Source: Desulfosporosinus metallidurans
Lineage (GTDB): Bacteria > Bacillota > Desulfitobacteriia > Desulfitobacteriales > Desulfitobacteriaceae
Direction: 5' to 3'
Length of the DNA: 64,000 nt
Assembly: GCF_001936615.1 (NCBI RefSeq)
Contig: NZ_MLBF01000002.1
Coordinates: forward strand, 1-64,000
In this document: in pieces, positions 34,472 through 45,234 of the stretch
Numbering within the stretch: the stretch's first letter is position 1
Layout of the letters: each line of letters opens with the position of its first letter
Notes under the pieces: generated by a model
Databases searched by the model: none
Told to the model about the DNA's origin: nothing
The model's input: the letters and a program-made list of their open reading frames with translations, nothing else
Program-made: the position numbers and the translations under genes

Positions 34472-34514
34472 GAGAAAAAAATAAAATAAGTGCCCTACAA
34501 TGAGCACTTATTTT
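34472..34514 (-). terminator. Terminator downstream of the 34526-35104 gene
   Basis: On the minus strand AAAATAAGTGC...GCACTTATTTT is followed by ATTTTTTTTCTCG. The stem is 11 bp and AT rich, and the T tract is strong. Confidence 0.8.
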
Positions 34515-34525
34515 ATTAGCCATGT

Positions 34526-35104
34526 TTATTGTTTCTTTACAGTGGTGGGTGCTTTAACCGTCGAATCAACATTAAAACGAAAACTTGCTTCTGTAGCTTG
34601 TTCGACTCCCCCCTCAGGATTAGGTTTAATGCGCAGTGTCATTAAGTGTTGCCCAGCTGTAGCGCTTTTACCTAATGCATCTCCTAAAGCCTTAATCTGT
34701 TTAAAAGCAACACGTGCTGTGCCTCCAGGCTCTAATAAAGTTAAGACTCCAGGTGAGATTACCTTTTTGCTGTCATCACCTATAAGATTCACTTGCAATT
34801 CCACCGGAACATTCGTCATCTGCTTGGATGTTGTGTTTTGCACCGTGACCACTAGGTCAAAAACTTTAGCGTTGATCACTTGTGACCCTTTTAGCACAAC
34901 ACTTCCATACGTTAGATCTTTTACGATTGAATCTGGTACCACCGTGACACCGAGCATTTTAATTTCGGGGACTTCGTTAATTTTGCTTACACTCGAATGT
35001 GTGTTTTGCCAAAGTGAAAATCCGGTAAATCCGATCAGACACAACACAATAACACTGGCAATCATAACAAAGTATTTACGGTCAATCGCAATAATTTTAG
35101 CCAA
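34526..35104 (-). CDS. Membrane-anchored extracytoplasmic protein, function unknown
   Basis: 192 residues from TTG 35104, six bases after GGAGGTG (a second TTG at 35119 lies on top of that ribosome site and is less likely). One N-terminal membrane helix (about 12-33, YFVMIASVIVLCLIGFTGFS) anchors a beta-sandwich-like domain: VTVVPDSIVKDLTYGSVVL, VFDLVVTVQNTTSKQMTNVP, VELQVNL, LTLLEPGGTARVAFKQI. The pattern resembles CARDB/FxLYD-type Ig-like domains, which is inference. It lies between the PHP gene and the dnaI-like gene, each with its own terminator. Confidence 0.65.
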   Translation of the reverse strand: MAKIIAIDRKYFVMIASVIVLCLIGFTGFSLWQNTHSSVSKINEVPEIKMLGVTVVPDSIVKDLTYGSVVLKGSQVINAKVFDLVVTVQNTTSKQMTNVPVELQVNLIGDDSKKVISPGVLTLLEPGGTARVAFKQIKALGDALGKSATAGQHLMTLRIKPNPEGGVEQATEASFRFNVDSTVKAPTTVKKQ

Positions 35105-35138
35105 AACTGACACCTCCAATAATTAAAATTTTACTCCT

Positions 35139-35180
35139 GAAAAAACCTATGCATGTCCTCTTAAGGACATGCATAGGTTT
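35139..35180 (-). terminator. Terminator of the dnaD-dnaI pair
   Basis: A perfect 17-bp stem AAACCTATGCATGTCCT / AGGACATGCATAGGTTT with a four-base loop is followed on the minus strand by TTTTTTCAGG, nine bases after the dnaI-like stop. Confidence 0.9.
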
Positions 35181-35188
35181 GAAAATAT

Positions 35189-36049
35189 TTATTTTTTACC
35201 TTCACGCTCATAATACATTTGATGTCGTATATCTTTCTCAACGGTCAAACGGAAGATACGAGTGGACTGAATTATCCGAGAAGTCGTACGCACACCTATA
35301 TAGTCTTCCATTTCATCAAGCGTAAGATTTGAAGTTATAACAGTGGGAAGCTGTTCGTTCGTACGATAATTAATTATAGAATAAAGGCGATTTCGTGTCC
35401 AATCAGTGTAATTATGAACACCCAGATCATCAAGGATTAGGATAGGAATTGTTCGAGCAGTGTCTAATAAATCCAGCTCATTTACTTGTGATTTATAGGT
35501 TGCTCTTAGTTCATCTAATAGATCGGGAACGACCAGAAAAAGAACTTTTAATTGTGCCTCCATAAGTTCATTGGCAATAGCTGCCGCTAAAAAGGTCTTC
35601 CCTGATCCAACAGGTCCGGTGAACAGAATACCAAGACCGTGGGGATTCTGTTCACAGTCATAAACAAAGCTCTTAGCTGCATTTAGGGCCTTTGATGCCC
35701 CTTCTCGATGGGATTGATCTCCCATCTCCGATGTATAATAATCGAATCTGAATTTTTCAAAACGGCAGTTCATCAAATCTCTAGAAATTCGAGCATGACG
35801 AAACTGATTTTCTAGTTTTCTCGTCTGCATACAACTACAGGGATAAGCTACATCCCCTTCAAGATAGATTCCACGACCTTGGCAGTGGGGACAAACTAAG
35901 GTTGACATGGAATTTGAAGGATCAGTCTTTCCTTGATCTTGGAGAGCTCGAGAGGAGTTCGACTCAGTGGTTAAGATGGACTTGGAGTTAGCATTGAGTA
36001 TTTTTGCGTCTAAACCATTCCCTTTCAAGATATCTTTTACACTTTTCAT
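35189..36049 (-). CDS. dnaI: Helicase-loader ATPase, DnaI/DnaC-like
   Basis: AAA+ protein that would load the replicative helicase. The 286 residues begin with an N-terminal segment of about 45 residues, then a zinc-finger-like CPHCQGRG...CSCMQTRKLENQF. The AAA+ core has Walker A FTGPVGSGKTFLAAAIANEL, Walker B ILILDDLGVH, sensor 1 TVITSNLTLDEME and an arginine-finger region GVRTTSRIIQSTRIF. It is 51 bases after a DnaD-domain gene on the same strand, the usual replication-restart pairing in Firmicutes. DnaI in B. subtilis has about 310 residues and works with DnaB and DnaD. Confidence 0.88.
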   Translation of the reverse strand: MKSVKDILKGNGLDAKILNANSKSILTTESNSSRALQDQGKTDPSNSMSTLVCPHCQGRGIYLEGDVAYPCSCMQTRKLENQFRHARISRDLMNCRFEKFRFDYYTSEMGDQSHREGASKALNAAKSFVYDCEQNPHGLGILFTGPVGSGKTFLAAAIANELMEAQLKVLFLVVPDLLDELRATYKSQVNELDLLDTARTIPILILDDLGVHNYTDWTRNRLYSIINYRTNEQLPTVITSNLTLDEMEDYIGVRTTSRIIQSTRIFRLTVEKDIRHQMYYEREGKK

Positions 36050-36099
36050 TTGAGCTATTCCCTCCTCTAAAATCCAAGATATCTTATAGCTTTAAGAAA

Positions 36100-36864
36100 C
36101 TATAAATAGAAATTCTCATATTTATTTGAAACTGTTTTTGAAACCTTTTCGTTAGCTTTTGACAGTTTTTTCTCCTGACGAGACTGAAAATAAGCGTCTT
36201 CTGCCTCAATTTCGATTCGCGTGCGCAATCCCTTTTTTTCCCATTCTCGAAGTATAGAATCTAGATAGCGAAAGTTTCGAATACCTGCACTTACTCCCCT
36301 TCTTAAGGCTTCGATGATAAGCTCTTCCGAAAAATGGGATGACAGCCATCGATCCAAATTCTCGCACTCTAATTTAGTAAGCGGTCGACCAAGTTCTTGC
36401 TCAAATGTATGAACCAAGTTTTCCATAGGTGAGTTTATTGGAGTAGAGGTAGACTGTGGTGAGAATTGGCTTTGTTTCAGGGTGCGTTCTTGTTCCAGCG
36501 TCCGAGAGCGATCAATAGCCCAAAGTTCGGCAAGTTCATCGATTAAACCCACAAGACTATAGCTATTAAACCACTTTTGTTCATTAGAATTCCAGTGCCG
36601 TTCAATCGCTAGTAATTTTCGCTCCACTAATCGGCCTACAACCTCCTCAATGTCTGATGGAGAATCGGTCATGCGCCCAGCTAAGGTGGTGATTGACGGG
36701 TAGGGGTTGGTTTCCGCTTCACATAAAATCTGTATCAGAACCATCATATCACGATCATTTAATCCAATTTCTTTATAATGGGTTAATAGATATTTTGGAA
36801 CTGCAACGACACCGGAAAAGAAAAGAGCCTGTGTAAAGCTCCCATAAACACTTACTTTATTCAT
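36100..36864 (-). CDS. DnaD-domain replication initiation/restart protein
   Basis: 254 residues. The N-terminal half is a winged-helix domain (VSVYGSFTQALFFSGVVAVPKYLL...ALSITTLAGRM region), and the C-terminal half is the DnaD/DnaB2 helical domain (TFEQELGRPLTKLECENLDRW, ISAGIRNFRYLDSILREW-type end). DnaD remodels DNA and helps load helicase at origins and stalled forks. ATG follows GGAGTGAACGCC. It is upstream of and probably co-transcribed with the dnaI-like gene. Being near an origin is not implied, since there is no dnaA box cluster here. Confidence 0.85.
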   Translation of the reverse strand: MNKVSVYGSFTQALFFSGVVAVPKYLLTHYKEIGLNDRDMMVLIQILCEAETNPYPSITTLAGRMTDSPSDIEEVVGRLVERKLLAIERHWNSNEQKWFNSYSLVGLIDELAELWAIDRSRTLEQERTLKQSQFSPQSTSTPINSPMENLVHTFEQELGRPLTKLECENLDRWLSSHFSEELIIEALRRGVSAGIRNFRYLDSILREWEKKGLRTRIEIEAEDAYFQSRQEKKLSKANEKVSKTVSNKYENFYL

Positions 36865-37087
36865 TGGCGTTCACTCCCTAATACCCATAAAAAATATTTC
36901 TTAAGTATTCTCTCTTTATCTGTAAAATCCTTCCATGAAAAATAGTGTATCTACAATAAAAAGGCCAAAAAACGCTCTTTTTACATGAAAAGATAAAAAC
37001 AGCTCGAGGGAATGTTACCATATTATGGCAGGATAATAAGAGCACTTTGGCGTATATAGTTTCTAAACGAACAAAGGAGGACAAGTT

Positions 37088-37678
37088 ATGGACTTTCGGG
37101 AAGAACTCATTCATATCGTCGATAAATCAGGTGCTCATCCAGCTTGGGGTGTTAAACATTGCTATAGGGTCTATCATCTAGCCAAAGAACTCTCAAATCA
37201 TTTAACCCTTGATGATGAAGTTCTTTATACTGCTGCCTTGCTACATGATACAGGAAAATACCCTGTTTATGCGCTTAAGAACATTGATCACGCTTTACGT
37301 TCCAAAGGGGTTACTACAAATCTTTTACAACAAATGATGTTCTCTCCAACCAAATTGCCCATGATCTTAGATGCTGTAGAAAACCACATGTACTATTCAG
37401 AACCGGGGCGGAGTGACGAAGCAGTCTATATACGCGAGTCCGACATCTTGGACAATTTAGGTAACATAGGTTTGATGCGATTATTTAGTCTGGTTGGGCA
37501 AGATGAGTTAATTCAGACCCCTGAAAATGCTCTAGATCGAGCACGTCTTTTTGCTGATGCCCTTCCTGACAAAGTATCAACAAAAGCAGGAAAACGTTTG
37601 GCAGTAAAGAGGCGAGAAGAAACCCTTCGCTTCCTAGCCGGTATTAAACGACAAACCTCAGAATATGCTTGGATCTAA
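37088..37678 (+). CDS. HD-domain phosphohydrolase
   Basis: Metal-dependent phosphohydrolase of 196 residues. HD-superfamily motifs in order: HPAWGVKHCYRVYHLA (His), LLHDTGKYP (HD pair), AVENHMYYSEPG (His) and ESDILDNLG (Asp). ATG follows AAAGGAGGACAAG. It is transcribed away from the DnaD gene and converges with the beta-CASP nuclease gene, with 15 bases between stops. The nucleotide or second-messenger substrate cannot be predicted from sequence. Confidence 0.88.
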   Translation: MDFREELIHIVDKSGAHPAWGVKHCYRVYHLAKELSNHLTLDDEVLYTAALLHDTGKYPVYALKNIDHALRSKGVTTNLLQQMMFSPTKLPMILDAVENHMYYSEPGRSDEAVYIRESDILDNLGNIGLMRLFSLVGQDELIQTPENALDRARLFADALPDKVSTKAGKRLAVKRREETLRFLAGIKRQTSEYAWI

Positions 37679-37693
37679 TGCCCTGCGCTATCC

Positions 37694-39436
37694 TTAATGC
37701 CGTCTTTCTCGTTCTTGTTCTTGTTCTTCAAGCCAGCGTGTCATACTATCTAGAAGATTAACGACCCGGTCAAAATTCCGGGTTCGTTGACCTTCATCCA
37801 AAAGCCGTTTGAGATGATGACGTAACCGGATATAGGCTCTATTGACTTGAGCGCGGGATACGTGGGGATCTGACATTTTTGATCGTTGAGATGAGATTGG
37901 GGCACTCTGAAGTGTTGATTTTCTATGCGTTATTTCGGAAGCAGGGCGCACTTTTTCTTCAATAACCTGAGTCGAATCATTCGGCGTCATCCATAGTTTT
38001 TCTGGGGCATGCCGTACAATCTGGTTGGATATGAATTCAATAGTTTCCCCTAGTTGCGGTATAACTGAAGTTTTACCGAAAGTTTCTTGGATTTTGTTAG
38101 AAAAGACAGTTTGTCCTTCTAATTCCCCGTGTACAAGAATGATTTGCTCTGCCTTTTTTCCTAAACGGGAGAGCCAATGAAGAAGTTCAGCTTGATCAGC
38201 ATGTGCAGATAAACCGTCCATGTGGCTGATACGAGCTTTAACCGCAACCTTTTCTCCATGTATAGTTACTACATCGGCACCATCTGAAAGAATTCGACCG
38301 AGAGTACCTTGAGCCTGATATCCTACAAACAGAACAGTAGCCTTTTCCCTCCAAAGATTGTGTTTAAGATGATGTTTTATGCGTCCTGCATCAGCCATGC
38401 CGCTGGCGGCAATAATGATCGATCCGCCTTCAATCTCATTAAGAGCCATTGAATCCGCAGCAGTTTGACTGAAATGAACATTGGGCATATTCAAGGGACT
38501 ATTGCCCTGTTGAATCAGTTGACGCGTTTCTGTGTCGAAGTGTTCAGTGTTCTCTTGAAATATCTTTGTTGCTGCGATGGCTAATGGACTGTCAATATAA
38601 ACAGGTAACGTTGGTATGCGATGTTCGTCTTGTAATTTACGCAAATAATAAAGAAGGTCTTGGGTACGTTCTATCGCAAAAGCTGGAATAATTAAATTCC
38701 CTCCTGCTTCATAGGTTGTACGAATCGTTTCGGCGAGTTGGTCTGCACGGTCAATTTTTTCCCCATCTGCGTTCTCATCATGCAGACGATTTCCATAGGT
38801 TGTTTCCATGATGACAACTTCTGCTTCACTTAAAATGCTTGGATCTTCAAGGTAGGGTTGATTAACATTCCCAATATCACCAGAAAATACGATTGACTTA
38901 GAAAAATCCGGTTCTTTTATATGAATCACTACGTGTGCCGAACCTAAAATGTGACCCGCATCATAGAGTTGAAAAGAAACAGTGGGAACGAGGTCCATTT
39001 GTTCTTGATAGGGTATTGGTTTAAAATATGGAAGAGTATCGAGCGCGTCTTGAACTGTATAAATAGGGACCAAGGGTTGAAGACCTGCTCTTAAACGCTT
39101 ACGATTCTTACGTTCTACTTCCATTTCTTGAATATGGCCACTATCCGGGAGCATTATTGAACATAATTTAATGGTTTCAGGGGTAGCCCAGATAGTACCC
39201 TTGAAACCTGCCTTAATCAGTTTAGGCAGCATTCCAGAGTGGTCAGTATGTGCATGGGTTAAAATGACTGCGTCAATACTTCCTGGGTTATAGGGAAACT
39301 TATCGTAATTTAACTCTTTCAGTGCTTTGGATCCCTGAAACATTCCACAATCGATTAAAATACGCGATTCGCCAGATTCAACGAGAAATGATGATCCCGT
39401 GACAACTTGTGCTGCACCGAAAAAGCTAATTTTCAT
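37694..39436 (-). CDS. Beta-CASP metallo-beta-lactamase-fold RNA-processing exonuclease
   Basis: Member of the COG1236/YSH1-type family of metallo-beta-lactamase/beta-CASP ribonucleases. ATG 39436 is preferred because GGAGGATTATTGT lies directly before it; this gives 580 residues starting [18 protein letters not shown]. Zinc motifs are present: [29 protein letters not shown] and FSGDIGN. Beta-CASP motifs are [46 protein letters not shown] and [18 protein letters not shown]-terminal basic tail of about 120 residues is unusual and contains ARAQ-like helices ([19 protein letters not shown]). Likely acts in RNA turnover. Confidence 0.92.
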   Translation of the reverse strand: MKISFFGAAQVVTGSSFLVESGESRILIDCGMFQGSKALKELNYDKFPYNPGSIDAVILTHAHTDHSGMLPKLIKAGFKGTIWATPETIKLCSIMLPDSGHIQEMEVERKNRKRLRAGLQPLVPIYTVQDALDTLPYFKPIPYQEQMDLVPTVSFQLYDAGHILGSAHVVIHIKEPDFSKSIVFSGDIGNVNQPYLEDPSILSEAEVVIMETTYGNRLHDENADGEKIDRADQLAETIRTTYEAGGNLIIPAFAIERTQDLLYYLRKLQDEHRIPTLPVYIDSPLAIAATKIFQENTEHFDTETRQLIQQGNSPLNMPNVHFSQTAADSMALNEIEGGSIIIAASGMADAGRIKHHLKHNLWREKATVLFVGYQAQGTLGRILSDGADVVTIHGEKVAVKARISHMDGLSAHADQAELLHWLSRLGKKAEQIILVHGELEGQTVFSNKIQETFGKTSVIPQLGETIEFISNQIVRHAPEKLWMTPNDSTQVIEEKVRPASEITHRKSTLQSAPISSQRSKMSDPHVSRAQVNRAYIRLRHHLKRLLDEGQRTRNFDRVVNLLDSMTRWLEEQEQERERRH

Positions 39437-39628
39437 ACAATAATCCTCCAAAAATAGCGTCTGAATGGCTTCTCTTTTCCAATGAAAATGAGAGAAAAAA
39501 CTTTAATGACGCTATTGTGTTTTTATATTTTAATATTCATGTCTTAAACTCGTAATTATAATTTTATCTAGGTCTATATTACCCGTTTAACACTTGTTAC
39601 GCAATGGTAATTGAAAATCCACTAGTCA

Positions 39629-40267
39629 TTAGTCAAGTTGAACGAATTTTAGTTTAACCGCTTTAAGAGCTGCTTGAGTGCGGTCCTCAACAGCTAATTT
39701 ACGATAAATGCTCGAAAGATGATTCTTCACAGTCTTTTCACTAATAAATAAAGCAGTTCCAATCTCCCGGTTGGAAGATCCACGTACCACATAATAAAGA
39801 ATTTCCATCTCACGTTCACTGAGTCCACAAGTATTTTTCAAAGGGCTTGGTTGTGTAAATTGCTCCAGCAATTTACCTGTAACGGTTGGAGACAATATAG
39901 GTTCTCCTGAGTACACCTTACGTATTGAATGAATCAATGTTTTTGAGTCTACATCTTTTAATAAATAGCCAGCCACGCCAAGTTGAAGAACTTGGAAGAT
40001 CTTTTCATCCGAATCATCAACGGTCAATACTAAAATACCAATATGGGGACATTCTCGTCGAATAACGCGACCTGCGTCTAAGCCATTCACTCCGGGCATA
40101 TTAAGATCCATTAATAAGATATCGAACATATTGTTACGCGCAACATTAATGGCACCTTGGCCGTCTCCTACTTCTGCAACTACTTCAATTCCATCTTCAA
40201 ATTCCAAAATACGACGTAACCCTTCTCTTATAAGTGGGTGATCGTCGGCAATTACGATACGAATCAT
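39629..40267 (-). CDS. NarL/LuxR-family response regulator (DegU-like)
   Basis: 212-residue response regulator. The receiver has IADDHPLIREGLRRIL, the phosphorylated Asp in ILLMDLNMPGVNG (about 55), and KD at GYLLKDVDSKTLI. The C-terminal helix-turn-helix is GLSEREMEILYYVVRGSSNR followed by EIGTALFISEKTVKNHLSSI. The ATG overlaps the kinase gene by four bases (ATGA), so the pair is translated together. It resembles B. subtilis DegU, including spacing; targets are unknown. Confidence 0.92.
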   Translation of the reverse strand: MIRIVIADDHPLIREGLRRILEFEDGIEVVAEVGDGQGAINVARNNMFDILLMDLNMPGVNGLDAGRVIRRECPHIGILVLTVDDSDEKIFQVLQLGVAGYLLKDVDSKTLIHSIRKVYSGEPILSPTVTGKLLEQFTQPSPLKNTCGLSEREMEILYYVVRGSSNREIGTALFISEKTVKNHLSSIYRKLAVEDRTQAALKAVKLKFVQLD

Positions 40268-41406
40268 GTTGTCGTTCCTCCCTTGAGTCTCGATGGAATT
40301 GATAGTTCTATCGTTGTTCCCTCCCCTATAGTAGATTGAATGGAAAAACGTCCAGAAAACATTTCTACACGTTCGCGCATACCAACAAGTCCAAAATGTT
40401 CCTCAGGAGCGATCATAGCAGAGTTTACTTCGAATCCTTTACCAAAATCACGGATCCGAGCAATTGTCCATTCATCTTGAAAAATTAAACATATATCTAC
40501 TTTCGCCGAGTTAGCATGTTTCGCTACGTTGGTCATTCCTTCTTGAATTAAACGGAAAAGGGCCACTTCCATGGCCGAGAGAAGCCGCTTTTCACGACCT
40601 TCGATCCTTAACTCACATTTAATTCCATAGTTTTCTTGGAAGTTTTCGAGGTATTTAGAGATGGCTGGTACAATTCCTAAATCATCTAAGGCCATGGGAC
40701 GGAGATTGAAGATGATCCTTCGAATATCTTGAAGATTTGATCGGACTAGCTTTTTTAGGTCTTGGAGTTCAGCCTTTACCTTGCTGGGATCTAAATCAAG
40801 CAGCTTTTCTGCAATTTCCAAGCGCAAGACAATATTTGCAAGCGTTTGGGCGGGACCATCATGTATTTCTCTTGCAACACGACGTCGTTCTTCCTCTTGC
40901 GCTTTAATGACCCTTAGACCCATTTCTAAACGTTGTTCGTGGTTCTGGGTTTGTAACGAGTCTTCTAATCCACCTTGTAATAAACTAATCGCCATACAGA
41001 TCTGAGTCATAAGGTTCTCGGCACGCTCAATTGTCGCATTCATCTGGCGCAAGGCATGTTCAATATCATCTCGTCGTTTGCGCAACTGAACTTCTTGGGC
41101 TTGCAAAAGCTGCAGTTTGACCTGAGCATCCTTTGCGTTTGCGTAAGCCTCTATCATATCTTTCTCAGTGTGTTTTTGATGTGCTCGACTCACTTCCATA
41201 AGTTTCTGACGCATGAGTCGATCTGTTCGTACCTGAAAATCAACTTGACGAATAATTTCTATAATATCCGATTTAAGCTGAGAAAGTTCATTAGTCAACC
41301 GTTGCGTTTCAGAGCGTGATGTCTCTGCAATAAAAAAAATCTCTTCTTTTCCTAACTCGATTGCTTTCAGGGTAGTTGTTAAGATTTCTCCCAACTTATC
41401 AGCCAC
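40264..41406 (-). CDS. Cytoplasmic sensor histidine kinase (DegS-like)
   Basis: 380-residue soluble kinase with GTG start. It has no membrane helix; residues 1-170 form a long coiled coil as in DegS. The HisKA_3 phospho-acceptor is VAREIHDGPAQTLANIVLRL (His about 200), and the ATPase domain has TNVAKHANSAKVDICL (N box), IRDFGKGFEV and HFGLVGMRERVEMFSG (G boxes). It is paired with the DegU-like regulator by a four-base overlap. The signal is unknown but must be cytoplasmic. Confidence 0.92.
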   Translation of the reverse strand: MADKLGEILTTTLKAIELGKEEIFFIAETSRSETQRLTNELSQLKSDIIEIIRQVDFQVRTDRLMRQKLMEVSRAHQKHTEKDMIEAYANAKDAQVKLQLLQAQEVQLRKRRDDIEHALRQMNATIERAENLMTQICMAISLLQGGLEDSLQTQNHEQRLEMGLRVIKAQEEERRRVAREIHDGPAQTLANIVLRLEIAEKLLDLDPSKVKAELQDLKKLVRSNLQDIRRIIFNLRPMALDDLGIVPAISKYLENFQENYGIKCELRIEGREKRLLSAMEVALFRLIQEGMTNVAKHANSAKVDICLIFQDEWTIARIRDFGKGFEVNSAMIAPEEHFGLVGMRERVEMFSGRFSIQSTIGEGTTIELSIPSRLKGGTTT

Positions 41407-41467
41407 AATTTAATACCTCATTTCAGATATCTTAACATAATATTTGTCCCTCCTATATGTAATTCGA

Positions 41468-41495
41468 CAAAGAAGTAGTATTTCCTACTTCTTTG
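41468..41495. terminator. Hairpin downstream of the 41505-42470 gene
   Basis: CAAAGAAGTAG-TATTTC-CTACTTCTTTG is a perfect 11-bp stem, nine bases past the stop of the unknown gene and 62 bases before the kinase start. There is no strong T tract. Confidence 0.5.
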
Positions 41496-41504
41496 CGATA
41501 AATG

Positions 41505-42470
41505 TTATACGATTGTTGAATTCTTTCCAGAACGTAGAATCTGCCGAATTCCTCGCTCTAATCTACGAGGAAATGATAAATCCTCTGCGCTACATACAAA
41601 GACCTTCCAGCCCCTTTTATTAAAGTTTTCCACCAGACAAGGATGCTTGGGATCATGCAGGTAAATCAGAATATCTTCGACTTGGGCCAAAAAAGTTTGA
41701 TTATTCACTTTTAAGTTCCAACAAACTGGGCCATTTGGAAAAACTTTGTTAAGTACATGTCTAAGACGATTATCTAGATCAGGAACTTGCAACTTACACA
41801 ATATATCATCAGATATGGAGTCGATTTCAGTCATCTCTAGTTCGACGTTTCTTCGTTTATCGTTTATACGTTCGAAATCTAATGCACTATCCATTGTTAT
41901 AACCGCAAGATCGAGTCGTTCAGGCCCTTCCTCATTTGACTCAGTATCAGCCTCAGTTTCAACTACAAATTCGCCTTCCTGAATATCATGGTGAAACGCG
42001 TTTTCAATAGCTACGGCTGGAATTACACTTTCTATCACATTTTCTTCGTTAAACGTTTCCCATGGTCTACCAGTATTTTCGCCAAGTACTTCTCGAATAA
42101 CCTCTTTGGTATTTTCTTTAGCGTAAGAAACCGTACTGTTCAAAGCTTCTTTGGGTTGGGTATCCATCGCCTTCGACATTCCGTCACGCAACATTTTGTC
42201 CATTGTATCCTGGAATAAAGGAAAATTATTAATAACACGTTCGTCAGGAAGTTGTTGTTCAAGAAGTTGTCTAAGTCCATCCTCTAAATATTCAGTTGGA
42301 AACATTGAAATTCCTAGTAACAATGAAGTGACTTTTGTAACTATTTGGCTACCCCTCTGAAACTCAGCATCCGAATCTACTCCTGATAATAAGCACACTG
42401 TGAATATCTTTTCTGTAATTTGGTCAATCCACTCTTCAATTCGCGGATCATTATGAAAATAGGCCTCCAC
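41505..42470 (-). CDS. Soluble protein, function unknown
   Basis: 321 residues with GTG start after CAGGAGGTGG. The N-terminal part is helical (DPRIEEWIDQITEKIFTVCL, LRQLLEQQLPDERVINNFPL). The centre is acidic and probably disordered (VVETEADTESNEEGPERLD). The last 90 residues form a compact domain ending LDNRLRHVLNKVFPNGPVCW...FNKRGWKVFVCSAEDL. No catalytic motif or membrane segment is seen and I do not recognise a family. It lies between the acs operon terminator and the kinase gene and could share a transcript with the DegS/DegU-like pair. Confidence 0.65.
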   Translation of the reverse strand: MEAYFHNDPRIEEWIDQITEKIFTVCLLSGVDSDAEFQRGSQIVTKVTSLLLGISMFPTEYLEDGLRQLLEQQLPDERVINNFPLFQDTMDKMLRDGMSKAMDTQPKEALNSTVSYAKENTKEVIREVLGENTGRPWETFNEENVIESVIPAVAIENAFHHDIQEGEFVVETEADTESNEEGPERLDLAVITMDSALDFERINDKRRNVELEMTEIDSISDDILCKLQVPDLDNRLRHVLNKVFPNGPVCWNLKVNNQTFLAQVEDILIYLHDPKHPCLVENFNKRGWKVFVCSAEDLSFPRRLERGIRQILRSGKNSTIV

Positions 42471-42566
42471 ACTTATCCACCTCCTGAAAATATACCTGTT
42501 GATAGCTATGCTTGTTTCTTGGATGGTATGAATATCCAGATGAAATAACCTTGGGTGTTAAAAACA

Positions 42567-42608
42567 TTAGCAAGAAGCTCCTCGAAATTTCGAGGAGCTT
42601 CTTGCTAA
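42567..42608 (-). terminator. Terminator of the acs operon (21-bp perfect palindrome)
   Basis: TTAGCAAGAAGCTCCTCGAAA and its exact complement form a 42-base perfect palindrome, followed on the minus strand by TGTTTTTAACACC. It lies 25 bases past the acsE stop. Confidence 0.85.
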
Positions 42609-42633
42609 TTACATTTGCCTACTTCCGTAAGGT

Positions 42634-44434
<1,801 letters not shown>

Positions 44435-44449
44435 GAACTTCTCTCCTTT

Positions 44450-45211
44450 CTAGTTAAAGATTCCGGCTCGGTTTAAAATACTTTCAACAGCCTTAACCGA
44501 GACGGCATCATCAGGTAAATCAAATAATGGTTTACCCGCCAAGTCATATTCCACCACTAAGGGATCCAACGGAATGTCTCCAATAAGAGTGAGTCCTGTA
44601 CGTTCGATTTCTTCGCTTAAGGATTCTATGCTGCCCTCTGTGGTTTTGGTGACGACCAAATATATGGTATTTACAGCAGACTTAAGTCCCCGAATGAGAT
44701 CGTGAACCCGCCCCGCAGAACGTATACCCCGTGCCGAAGAATCGCTGATAACGAACATCTCGTCGATATGAGGTATAGTACGACGACTAATATGTTCCAA
44801 ACCAGCTTCTGAATCTACAGCCACAAAATCATAGTTCTCTCCGATGCTCTCAATATGTTTACGCAAAAGGTCATTGGGATAGCAATAACACCCTGCCCCC
44901 TGTGGACCTCCCATGACGAGAAGATCAATATCTTTAGACTCAACTAGTGACTGCTGAAGTTTATATTCGATAAAGATATTCTTCGCCATTCCAGGAGGGA
45001 TTGCTTTAGGGTTTTTGCTTTCTTCAAGCAATTCCGAAATTGTTGTTGTAACGGTTAATCCCAAAGCCTCATCCAGGTTTGCATTCGGATCTGCATCGAC
45101 AGCGAGAATTGAAATTCCTTTTTTTCGATGAACCATTTGCCTTAGTAATAAAGCGGTGAATGTGGTTTTCCCTACGCCACCTTTACCAGCAACTGCTACA
45201 TAGTTTGCCAT
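44450..45211 (-). CDS. Second CooC/AcsF-type nickel-insertion ATPase
   Basis: MinD-type P-loop ATPase thought to help load nickel into acetyl-CoA synthase (AcsF) or CO dehydrogenase (CooC). ATG 45211 with GGAGGTC upstream is preferred; the protein of 253 residues begins ANYVAVAGKGGVGKTTFTAL. Other motifs are AVDADPNANLDEALG (Walker A-prime region) and GGPQGAGCYCYPNDLLR with a CxC metal motif, and FVAVDSEAGLEHISRRT. It differs clearly from the first CooC at 52958. It lies between acsV and acsD. Confidence 0.9.
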   Translation of the reverse strand: MANYVAVAGKGGVGKTTFTALLLRQMVHRKKGISILAVDADPNANLDEALGLTVTTTISELLEESKNPKAIPPGMAKNIFIEYKLQQSLVESKDIDLLVMGGPQGAGCYCYPNDLLRKHIESIGENYDFVAVDSEAGLEHISRRTIPHIDEMFVISDSSARGIRSAGRVHDLIRGLKSAVNTIYLVVTKTTEGSIESLSEEIERTGLTLIGDIPLDPLVVEYDLAGKPLFDLPDDAVSVKAVESILNRAGIFN

Positions 45212-45234
45212 GTGGAAGACCTCCAATTATAACG

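Noticed and set aside
36878..37114. 78-codon minus-strand frame between dnaD and the HD gene
   Set aside because: It covers the HD gene ribosome site and start; no ribosome site of its own and odd composition.
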